Assembly (NCBI RefSeq): GCF_905475395.1
Contig: NC_058339.1
Span: 87,740,520-87,804,519, forward strand
From: Chrysoperla carnea
Taxonomy: Eukaryota; Arthropoda; Insecta; Neuroptera; Chrysopidae
Length of the DNA: 64,000 nucleotides
Reading direction: 5' to 3'
The position numbers and the translations under genes are program-made. The notes below the pieces were generated by a model that saw only the letters and a list, made by a program, of their open reading frames with translations, searched no databases and was not told the DNA's origin. Every line of letters starts with the position of its first letter. Position 1 is the stretch's first letter. This document shows, piece after piece, positions 47,782 to 59,300 of the stretch.

Positions 47782-49784
47782 ATTTAAAGAGGTTGTTTTT
47801 ATTTATAATACTCAGACTCCGTTGAGTATTCCTAATAATTCTGAAACATAAATTACAAATCCAATCAAATTAATTGTGACATATTCATTTAACGTTTGTA
47901 CCTATATTAGATAAAAACAAGTAAAAAATAGTGTCATGTAAGTAAAGAAAGATAGTAACTCTTACACAAAAAGTAATAAGAGTATCTTTTTTTTCACTTC
48001 CTCAATGTTTATCGTAATAAACAAACACATACATATATACAAAACATGCATACTTGAATACAATACATGCATACATATAATACTATATATGTTCCAAATT
48101 TTTTCTTTTTTTATAAGGATCATTTTTTAAATTTAAACTTTTATTCTATTTCTTTCTAACAGCTTTCAAAATGGGCCATGACCCAATATTGATCTATGTT
48201 GCTCATTTACAAACTTGTTCGCGATATACCCTAATCTCATTTGAATAAAAGGGGCCACTGTGGGTGCCCGAAAATAGTATATAAATTCTGGGGATCATGA
48301 GACAAATTTATAATTCAAATCCTCCCCCCCCCTGATTTTCGAACATTGCATAAATAAGTCTATACTGTGTTTATTATTTTATTAACATGAGAAAAGATGC
48401 CCAATTGAAGAAATTTACTAAGAATATATCGAAATCCAAAACTTATTATTCTGGTCCCTAATAAATACTTACGCACTATCATTTCAATTAAGTCGTTAAC
48501 TAAAGTTTTATTAGGCTCACCTTGTCGATATACTCAATGACTGACTAACACTAATAATACTGCTTATATGTAAATATTAATTATTAAAATGTATTATTAT
48601 GTATAAGGAATTCATTCTAATCATGTTTTAAAAATATGTTTATAACATTGTATTATTAAAATCGCTTTCGATTATATCACAAAAGATAACGGATGTTCGG
48701 GCGATTTATAACAATATGTATAACAAGAAGCTCTCATGCGTTTTTAAATCCGACGGACCATTGACGAGTTTTGTTGTTGTAGAATATCTCCGCTTATATT
48801 AGGAAAACTGAAATGTTTATATGGGCTGGAACCGGTGATGACTCGGGTCCCTATGATTGTCCACATTAAAAAAATATAAGTATACAATGACTAATTCATT
48901 TCATATTTCGTGAACGTTATAAAATTATCACAGACAAGGAGGCAATCCCACCCAGACACCAATACTCCGCCATTTAAACGTTGTGTGTTAGTATTTAGAG
49001 ACATAAAATAATATTCTTCACCCTTCACTCTTTGCTTGGTCAGCTCAACAGCACTACTTTTATGGGGTGTTGAAAACAAAATCCTTCATTCTATCGACCC
49101 AAAAAATCCACCCTAAGAATTTTAAAAGATTGTTTATGTTTTTTAAAACTTTTCTTGTAAATTTTATTTCATTTTGTTTGGGATACGCTGCCGAAGACGT
49201 TCTAAAATTTGAACTGCTTAGAAATAATAAGCAAAAAATAGTTTTTAATTTTTGAATCGTGGAATCTTGAAAACATCTGAATGGTTTTTTTTGCAATCCC
49301 CAAAGAATGGTGAGGATGAACTGACCAAGTGCGCTACTCCGAAATCATTAATAAATCAATTATACGGTTCAAAGAATCTAGGAAATGATCGATTCTCAAT
49401 TAAACCCGCTTAGTGTCCAGAGAGTATTTTTTAGGTCTCTGCTTCCTGCACTATACGATACCCATGTAATCGTTAGTTTATATCAAAACCATTTCCTTAC
49501 TAGATAAGTAATGTGCATTAGGTAATTTAAATTTTTGTCGATTAATTTAAACACCATAATTATGATAACTTATATGTATATTCCAATGATATCAAAATTT
49601 TACTCAACTAATCAAATAATCGTAGCTTCGCATAAACTAATCTTATTTCGAAATTTACATATAGACCTTTTCATTTTACGATTCATTGTTGTTTCGGGCA
49701 GACAGTAATAAGTTGGAAAAAATAGAAAATATTTTTTATTTTATCATATTATTTTTTGACATGTTGTCCGAAATAAAAAAAATC
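47782..49784. other. Upstream of GT92, intergenic, nothing coding seen
   Basis: This should contain the GT92 promoter and any untranslated first exon, but I see no single convincing TATA or initiator. Short frames on both strands (48891-49296) are unrecognised. A CCCCCCCC run is at about 48327. Confidence 0.4.
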
Positions 49785-50650
49785 ATTTTTAACCCCCGAA
49801 CTAAAAAATGGGATATTATAAGTTTGACCGCTATGTGTGTGTGTGTCTGTCTGTCTGTGGCATCGTATCGCCTAAACAGATGAACCGATTCTGTTTTTTT
49901 TTTGTTTCGTTTGAAAGGTAATAGGGTATTATCGTTAGTCAAAAATAAATTATGAAATTTGGAACAAGTTAAAATTTATGTAAAAATTTACTTAAATATT
50001 CTGATTTCGAGTCATAAAAGCACATTTTTCTTTTAAAATATTAAAATTAAAAATCGTAATTTTTAAACTGTATATCACGTGACCTAAAACGCGGACAAGC
50101 CCTGCTGTGATGTCATATCGGTATGAACCACAGACCATCAGTTAGTTCATTGTAGACAGCTGGGTATAATATATCCATAGATAATCAGTATTTATATTTA
50201 TTATAATCAGATGTCTATGAATATATTTGTCAAACTTACTTGTGTTATTTCGTATAATGATACCGATATTACGTCATCAAATTGGATGCCCGCGTTTTGG
50301 CAGTTTAAAAAAGGGTTAAAATTTAATTTAAGTTTTTGGCAAGAAAGCGTGTGTATTTTTCCGAAATAAATTTTTGATGGCTTTTTATTAGCAAAAGTAC
50401 TTCAACATTTTGAAGTACTTTTTCAAAAATAGTAGAATATCCTATTTAATGGGGAGTGTTCTTAGCTATGTTTCAAGTGCGAGTTAAGGGTTCCGTAAAC
50501 GAAAAAACTAAAAAATAGGCGATGATCTTTAAAATCAGCCCAATTTGGAAAAGGGTTTCAGGATAAAAGTAATTTAATAGAGAATGTTCTTAGATATCTT
50601 TCAAGTGCAAGTTTGGGGTTCCGTACTCGAAAAATTAATCGGGGTTTTTA
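49785..50650. repeat. Dispersed repeat, family D relatives
   Basis: Starts AACCCCCGAACTAAAAAATG and continues through a (GT)n/(CTGT)n stretch, 'ggcatcgtatcgcctaaacaga' and a poly-T run, as at 165-270. Later, 'gagtgttcttag' plus 'tttcaagtgc.agtt..gggttccgta' occurs twice (near 50455 and 50585). The reverse complement of this last phrase is found at 21340-21545 and 55610-55690. Confidence 0.6.
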
Positions 50651-51194
50651 AAATTTTTTAAATTTCACTTGTTTTAAATGAAAAATTCTATTCATTTAAT
50701 AGTTTGATGTCTCTATTTTATGGAGAATTTAGAAGAATTTTAATTTCCCTGGTTAAATACGGGTATATTGCTCAATTCGACCTTATTGATAGCTTCCTAT
50801 TCCGTGCAATGTATATGGTGGTAAAATAAAATGAATGAATTTTTTAATTAGTTTTTATCGATTAAAAAATAATTAAAATTGTTATTTATTAATTATAAAA
50901 TAGTTTTGATAATAGCCTAAATAACTTTAAACTATAATTATAACAGAATAATATTAAAAATTTTAAATTCAAAAAACTTTAAGAGAGTGGGGTTGATGAA
51001 GTAAATTATTGTTAAGGTTTTCTTCTTACTGAAAATTTCTTTATCCTGTCAAAATAAATTTTACAATAAGTCAGAAAAATTCCCCTAATTATAAATGTTC
51101 TTTGATATAGTATTACATTTACACAATATCGGTTGCCTATTGAAGGTAAACTACGGGTGTAAATTATCGTTTACTATAAATTTCCACATAGATC

Positions 51195-51365
51195 CCTTCC
51201 CTATCCCTTTATATTATAAATGTGAAAGTAAGGATGTTTGCTTATTTGTTTGTTTATTACGCTTTCATGCAAAAACTACCGAATGGATTTAAATGAAACT
51301 GTACAACAATATAGCTCTTACTTCAGAATAATACAAGAGCTTTAATTTATAAAGATATATTTTTT
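51195..51365 (+). repeat. Dispersed repeat, family I copy 1
   Basis: Contains 'attataaatgtgaaagtaaggatgtttgcttatttgtttg', 'gcaaaaactaccgaatggattt', 'aatgaaact' and 'aatatagctc', shared with 58475-58640 and, less closely, 58877-58990. No coding capacity. Confidence 0.6.
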
Positions 51366-51949
51366 TTAAATTAAATATAATCTGACATTTTACTGCTTCA
51401 TCTATGATCATCATTTTGAATCATAAATTAAAGATTTCTTTAAAAATTTAAAAAAATAAATGTTAAAAAATTCATGGCCATCTTTTTGGATGTACTTAAT
51501 GAGTTATTAACTATTTTACACTTAAAAAATTGAAAACCGTGCATATATTTAAGCTGAGTGAGATCAAGAGAACTCTTATTAAATTACAGTGATAAAAATA
51601 ATGCCGTACCACATTGTCTTTGATATATGTTGGTGCAATGTATATAAGCTGTATACATTGACAATGGCCTAACGAAAAGGAAAAGATGTACATACATTAT
51701 TCAATTAAATAATTAATTTAATTAATTTGTTTATTCTTTAAGTGCTTAAACCTTTAAAATTACTAAATTACTAAAACTACTTTATAATACGTATAACAAT
51801 TAATTTCTTATGTGACTCACATTACCTATCATTTAGTTTTATGCAAAGTGTATAACACGTATGCAACACCGGTTGACTAACGCAAATAAATATTGTATAC
51901 TTCATATAGAAATAATATTTATTCTGCATTTTTATACCATTTGGTACAG

Positions 51950-52412
51950 TTAAAGATGTTATAAATAAAGGAAAATGAAAGAAACCGCTCGTATTTTGCT
52001 AAACCCTCATGGAATGTGTTTCTTAGGTGTCAAATTTCATTAGTAAGGAATGAGTTAGTATTGCAAATGTTTCTATTTGTTAATAAACAATAAAATTGTT
52101 AAATCAATGAAACGATCAATGCTAAAGTTGACTTGAAAAATTAGTAAATAGGCAACTTGAATTACGAATACGTTATACATGTATAATAGTTTTCGATTAT
52201 TTGACAAACTAACCCTTAACATTTACGTCATACAAGTTACCTATTTACCAATTTTTTAGTGTACTTTAACATCTATCGTTTTAATGAATTAAAAATATAT
52301 TGTTTGTAAACAAATAGAAACATTCGTACCACTAACTCATGCCTTACTAATGACAGAATGCGAGCGGTTTCTTTCATTTTCCTTTACTAGGCGATTTTTG
52401 TAACATCTTTTA
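51950..52412. repeat. Foldback MITE-like element, family B copy 2
   Basis: The outer arms are GGAAAATGAAAGAAACCGCTCG (left, about 51970) and CGAGCGGTTTCTTTCATTTTCC (right, about 52362), a 20-plus base perfect match flanked by further pairing. Inner arms TTTCTATTTGTTAATAAACA and TGTTTGTAAACAAATAGAAA also face each other. Same family as 7288-7775. Confidence 0.8.
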
Positions 52413-52429
52413 CTGTACTACATCTCAAG

Positions 52430-53050
52430 TTTGTAACACTTAGGAATATTGATAATACGAACAGTTTTAGTATAGATATTCATAAAATCACCTAATTGGT
52501 CAATTTCCGTTTGTTCGTCCGTCCCTCATCATGATAAATCAAATACGAAAGGAGATATCAAGCTCAAATTTGTATAGCGTGCTCAGGACGTAAAAAGTGA
52601 GTTCGTAAATGCAACATAGGGTAATTAGGACTTTGGTCCATAGGACCCATCTTGCAAACCGTTAGAGATAGAAACTAGTTTAAATGTAAAAAATGTTCCT
52701 TACAAAAAATAAAAAACTTTTGTTTGAAACATTATTTCGTTAACATCATTGTTTACCCACGAGGGCACAAATTAGCACAAAACTTGATGAATAGTTCTCC
52801 AAAACTATAAAAAAATAGGGGGTTTAAAATTTGTAGGTAACTTTAACTAGTAATCTTCTAAAAATTTTTGGATAATGAAAAATATTTCTAGAAAATACTT
52901 TCGAAAACCAAATCAAATGGCCAAAAGATTGCCATAAATGTGTGGATTTTTAAACTTATCTAATTTATTAAAAAATTACACTCAACACTTTCTTTGCAGG
53001 GTATTTCAACAATTAATTAAGTCAATTGTTTAGTTTCGCTTGTTATTTTT
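52430..53050 (+). repeat. Dispersed repeat, family C copy 3
   Basis: The longest of three copies. 'aagtttgtaacacttag', 'gtgctcaggacgtaaaaagtga', 'ccataggacccatcttgcaaaccgttagagatag', 'cgttaacatcattgtttaccca' and a last segment 'tttcaacaattaattaagtcaattg' appear in the same order as at 27440-27905 and 16700-16935. Confidence 0.7.
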
Positions 53051-54289
53051 AAGTTTTGTTCAAACTATATCACAATTTCTACATTATAAAATTAAATCTT
53101 TTGATTTTCTTATACAATAAGTGTAACACGTATACAATGCCGGTTGCCTAACGTAAATAAAGATACACTCATCAATTATTCCTAAACAGTGAAATGGCAA
53201 TAGTGCAATTTTATTTAACATTTAGAAAAAAAAACGTATTGATTTCAATCTAAAAAAAACTTAGTTACTATCGTACCTTAAATTAACTTCTTCACCCATC
53301 AGCAATAATCACATTATTTAAAATAATTAATAAATAATAATTAAAAAACAATTGTAAAAAATATGTTGTATTAAAAAACATTTTTTTAACTTTTCATTTT
53401 ATTCAGAATATTAACTACTTAGAATTATCAATTCTCTTTTGACACTCGTTAATTTTTTAGAATAATCGCTTTTTATTTGTGGTTTCTAAATTCTAAAGAA
53501 GTCGGAAATGTTTTGAGTATTATCAGGATAAATACTGATTTCTATTTTATTGTATTTCACACTATTTTTTTTTTGTCGACGGTGTTTAGTGTATCGCGCC
53601 GTCTCGAATCATTATTATTTATTATATATGTATATAGGAGTCTTTTATGTTCGTTTTCAGAACATGGCTCGTTCAGAAAAACATCACAAACATAGTTGTT
53701 CGAGCCGCTCTTTAATGTGTGTGTTTAAGTAATTCCATTTCGGTACCGATCTTTTATACATTCCAACTATCTATTTGTGTATTTATGAATATTATGGTAT
53801 GATTCGAAAATTCTAATGTTTTACATGAAAATCCGGCTCGAATTACCAAACTCACTGTTTATTCATTTGTTCTTATAACAAGGGTTGAACCTATCGATTG
53901 GTTGCGGGTATTAATTCTCAAAATAATAAGTGACATCTGTAGATTTCTTCAATCTATTAATGTAGTACAATAAATGAACCTAGAATTTTTTGATTATTAC
54001 GAAAAAATTGTTTGCTGGGTGTATTGACTGGCGGTTTTTTGCATTGGGTTCAGAAAATTATCCGTAAAAAAGTATATATGGTTTAAAGCGGAACTTTTTA
54101 GTTTTGACTACCACCTCCTCCCCCGAAATTTAAGATATTTTTATTAATAAATTCCTTTATGCACTTCCCCTTCCCTTTAACCGGTTTGAAAGACTCTTAA
54201 AATAAAAAAGACCATTTTTTAAAGCATTTAAGGGAGTTTTTAAAGTCACTGATCTCAAATTTACTATCAAATTGATTCAATTTTCACTT
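53051..54289. other. Intergenic, nothing recognised
   Basis: AT-rich sequence. Overlapping plus-strand frames at 53477-53732 are Phe/Tyr/Ser-rich and match nothing I know. Confidence 0.4.
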
Positions 54290-54855
54290 TATTATTTCAA
54301 GTAGACTTTTGCTACAGTATGAGACTCGACTTGTCTATGTAGAATCAATAGTTACCGAGATGAAGCCTTTCAAAGTTGACCAATGATCTTTTATACATCA
54401 GAGTTTGCGCCAAATTCGGTAGTTCTGATTTTTTCCAGACTCTTTTATAATGTTCGTCCAATAAATAATAATCCAAGTTTTTAACCCTGATTGCCAAACG
54501 CAACTTTGTCAATAATCGAAAAAACCGTGAAAGATTCGTCTTTTTTTTCCAGATTTTGGCGAATATAACACTTAAGGATTATTTTTTGATAGTACCTTTG
54601 CTTTTGAATGTTTTTTAAAATAGACTAAATTTGCTACAATGAGATATGCCTCTGTAGACCCAATAGTTTCCGAAATAAAGCCTTTCAAAATTTATCATTT
54701 TTTCGAACATCACATTTTTTTTGCAATATTCTGTCGTTCTGAATGAATTTTGACCCTAATTCTTCGTAACCCCTCGTAAATCTGAAAAAGGTGAAATTTT
54801 CACGGATTATTCCATTTTTGACAAAGTTGCGTTGGGCACTGTGGCAACTTCTGGT
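54290..54855. repeat. Tandem-duplicated segment with inverted blocks
   Basis: Two related stretches about 330 bases apart share 'ttgctaca.tatgaga', 'tctgtagacccaatagttt' (or 'tctatgtagaatcaatagtta') and 'aagcctttcaaa'. In addition, AACGCAACTTTGTCAATAAT near 54500 is inverted as 'tttgacaaagttgcgtt' near 54815, so the segment has both direct and inverted repeats. Confidence 0.6.
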
Positions 54856-56348
54856 TCGGCAAAGTGTTTTGTCTAATCAATTTCAGATGCGTATTGTATC
54901 AGTTTCTCTCGTCTATATTCTAAAAAATCACCATTATAAAAGCATGGAAACTTCAATTTTGATTTGAAATAAATATGAAGATATCGCATGCGTCACTGTT
55001 TATCCTGTACCATGTATGTATTGTGAAATGTGTATCGTGTTCGTACATGTACGTGGATTGTAGATGGAGCGCGCGCCGCCGTCAAATAAACAAATCGATA
55101 TTCTACGCTATGGTTATCCCACAAAATATGTTAAAATATTAAGGTCAGCATCAACATCATCAGCACATTATGTTAATGTTTGAACAACTACTACAATACA
55201 GAGGAATACACTTAGTTACTGTTGAAAGCTTCATACATGCTTTGTATGCATTCTATAATGTATCCAAATCGTTATCGTGTGCTTTTTATATTCATAATAC
55301 TTTGTTGTTTACTTTGTGTAACTGAATATAATTATTATAATTATAGTTAAATAATAATTATGCAAAAATTAATAGATGATCATAAATTCATTTATTTATT
55401 TTATCAATTTTTGATCAAATAAACTGTAATTTTGTATACAGTGTGTATCACATTATCTTTTATTAAATAGCATACATTGTTACAGTATCAGCCAAAAAGT
55501 ATAATAGTCCCATATTATAACAAGTGAATTTAGAAAATTATAAAAAAAAATCCGACAAATCTTTCGGCTTAAAGCCTTTTCCAAAGTGAACCGATTTTGA
55601 TGATCATCATCAATTTGTTAATTTTTTCGGGTACGGAACCCTAAACTCGCACTTGAAATATAGCAAAGAACACTCTCCATTAAATTACCTATCAAACAAG
55701 ATAGAATAACACTTTAAGTTAGAAAGTAGATCCTAATAAAAGAACTAACAATTTTTATTCGAAAACATTTTTTCAAAAATTGTTAATTTTCGTTGGAAAT
55801 GTGTCTTTAAAATATGATATTATTGCATTTAATCGAAAAAAACACGCTAAGTACAGAAAAATGCTTTGGCCTAAAATTGCCAAGAGCAATAGAGGACATT
55901 CGCTTGTGTGCATGACTTGACCTACAATTATCGATAAACTTTAAGCGAATTTTCTTTCGATTAAACGCAATAATGACAAAATTTTAAGTATTAATCCCTA
56001 TATAAGTTCCATAAGAAAAAAATCCGAATTTAGCCGTTTTAAAATTAACTTTCGAAGACGTTGTCATCTCTCATATCACAAATTATTGGAAAAATAAATT
56101 TTAACCAACAAAACTAATGTATAGGTACTAAACAAAACAGTTATATCGTTTAAGAAGCGCATATTAGAGGTAAGCACCTTATATTATTTTTGATCATATT
56201 TATTGTTATGATCATGATTCCATCTATATTCATTATAATAAACTAAACTTTAGTTTGAAATCCAATCGAAACAATTCTTTACAAAAACTTATAGCCGTCA
56301 ATTTTGAACTTCATTTTAACAATTAAAAAAGTTTGTTGAAAAAGTAAC
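54856..56348. other. Upstream of POLN, intergenic
   Basis: Contains a family D piece at about 55610-55700 and a small GC-rich spot GGAGCGCGCGCCGCCGTCAA near 55067. No helicase-like exon is seen before the POLN start, which argues for POLN rather than POLQ. No promoter element could be singled out. Confidence 0.4.
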
Positions 56349-59300
56349 ATGACTTTTCGTGAAAATAATAAGTATAAAGTGTGGCAACCATTAATTGGTC
56401 CACCGATAATAAGTGAATTTAGTTCTTCAGCTTTGAAAGTAATTGATGCGTTAGCAGAAAAATATAAAAAACAATATTATATCAAAAATATGGGTAAGTT
56501 AAAATATTCGATTTTCTTAACATATGGTTATTTGGATGAATGAGCTTTGAACTTTTATTGAATTTTATGAAATTAAACGAAATATTTTTAAATATTACGA
56601 TCCGAAATATTTACTTTTTATCTAATCAGTAATTTTATTGATAAAATCTAAAGGTGTTCAATTTTCTTCAAATGGCGAATTTCTTCCTAAAATGATGACT
56701 CCTGACATCCTTGTCCATAATGTAAATTATTCCCAGAATTTATCACGAAATATAATAGTTGATGAATCCTTACCATTACAATCACATGTAACGAACCCAT
56801 TCAATGAGTTAAAAACTTGGACCTCTAAGAATTACGAAAAATTTTCTCGGAATATAATAATTGATGAATCCTTACCGGCTCACACTCATGAAACAAATTC
56901 AAGCAAAGAGGAAATGTTAAAAACTTGGACTTGTAAGAAATTCGAAAATTTCTCTCGGAATATAATAATTGATGAATCGTTACCGGCACCATCTCATGAA
57001 ACAAATCCAAGGAAAGAGGAAATGTTAAATAAGTTGGAAAATTGGAAATTAAATAAGCCTCAATTCCCTGAAAAGAATTTAGTTATTATTAATGAAAATT
57101 TACAGGAAAGTTCTCAGGATTTTGGTTTTATACCTGAAAATTGGTATGATACAAATATTTTTATTGACGACGAAATTAACGAAAGTGTTGAAAAAAACTT
57201 ATGCACGGACTTAAATCGTAAAAGAATGGATTTTGATGATTTATCCGCGAACAAAGTAAACAAAATGGTTCAAATCAAGAACTTAGAAAGTAATAAGATG
57301 GATCGAGAACATGTTACCTCTTATGCGATCACGGACATAAAAAATAACAGTTTAGATCGAACTACTGAGACTGTTTTACAGAATGGTTCATCCGTCACGA
57401 ACTTAGTAAATAACAAGATGGATCAAGAGAGCTTGATTACGGACATAAGAGATACGAGTATGGATCGAACTAATGAAATTACTACGAACAAAGCAATCAA
57501 AATGGATCAAATCATAAACTTAGAAAATAATAAGATAAATCAAGAACATGTTACTTTTTATGCGACCAAGGACATAAGAAGTAACAGTCTAGATCCAACT
57601 ACTGAGATTATTTTAAAGAATGGTTCAGCCACGAACTTAACAAATAACCAGATGGATCAAGAGAACTTGCTCACGGACATAAGAAATACGAGTCTGGATC
57701 GAACTAATGAAATAAGAAATGATAATGTGGATCCAACAACCGAAATTATTTTACAAGGAGATTCATCAACGAACTTAATTAATAAAAACGTGAAGCGAGT
57801 TAATAAATCAGGATATGTCCTAGAAATATCAAGGGAACAAGTTGACATTCCAAAAACTAAACAAATAAAATTAACAAATATGAAAACATTGACAACAAAA
57901 TCAAAAAATCTTTTTGAGCAATATAAATCTGTTAAACATGTTGATAACTCCAAAAATAATCAATCCAGTAAATTAGTACAAACGAAAATTGAACAAGATA
58001 AGGAGAAAAATCGTATGGTGTTCAAGAAACCAACGGAATCTATAAAACTTGAAAATAAAGAAAATCAGGAAAATCAAATTGATAAGAAAACGAAAGATAC
58101 TACTATTAAAGATTTCTTTACGTTGAAAAAAACTTCTTCATCGAAAAATGATAAGAAATTACCGTTGAATAAACGTTTAATGCATTTAACACCAAATAAA
58201 TCGGATCGATTAATTATGATTGAACAAAATTTTGAAGTGATCAATCTAGATGAAAATTGTTTGGAACAATTATGTTCCAAATTAATGGAAAAGACACCAC
58301 AAGAAATTTGTTTTAATATCATTTATAGGCGAGTATATTTTTTACGTTTTAGCATTCCTATTTAAGTATTATAGTCTTATCAAATTAGATGAAAGGATAA
58401 GTGAAAATTTTTCAAACTTTAAAGCGTAGTTTTCGAGCTACGGGTGATCAAAGCTACACATCTGACCCCTATTCCTATCTCTATAATTATAAATGTGAAA
58501 GTAAGAATGTTTGTTTGTTTGTTTGTGTGTTTGATACGTTTTTACGCAAAAACTATAGAATGGATTTGAATGAAACTTAACAATAATATAGCTCATACAT
58601 CAGAATAACACATGATCTATAATTTATAAAAATATATTTAAAAAATATAACAATGCTTGGCCATCTTTTCTGATACATTCAATAAATTAAGACTATTTTA
58701 TTTAAAAAAAAAAATTTTAAACTGTACATATATTTTACCTGTGTAAAACAATCCCTACCATTATTTCGTGTGTTATGGAAAGGGGATAAGTGAGATCAAG
58801 GGGATGAAGGCTATAACGCGGTGGTCTTTACTAATATTTACTTTTAAACCCAGAGAATCATTCGGGTATCAAGCTAGTATATATTATAATCGTGAAAGTT
58901 TGGATGGATGGATGTTTGTTACTCAATCATGCAAGAACGGCTGAACGGATCTAAATGGAATTTGGCACAGAGATAGATTTTAGTCTGAAATAGCTTTTAT
59001 CCCATAACCAATGTATGGTTCTCAAGGGATAGATTTGTTTTAATTTTTCATAGAGCAAAGGATCAGCATGATTTTTTTGCATAGGTAGTGGTAGTTTAGG
59101 GGTCAGAAAATGACATAGGCTAATTTTTATCCCAAAAAAATGCACGGTTCCTATGGAATAGCATACAGGAACTGTGTTTTTGGAAAAGGGTTTTGTAAAA
59201 GAACGTGAAATAGATTTTTAGCGCATTTTTCTCAAGAAGGATAGATTAATTTATGCAGTAACGATAAAAACCCCTAAATCTCTTTTAATCGCTCGTAACA

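Noticed and set aside
47600-47851. Plus-strand frame opposite GT92 exon 1
   Set aside because: Antisense shadow; the minus strand has the signal-anchor and a good splice donor.
57657-58322. Minus-strand frames opposite POLN exon 2
   Set aside because: Shadows of the repetitive Asn/Lys-rich coding exon.
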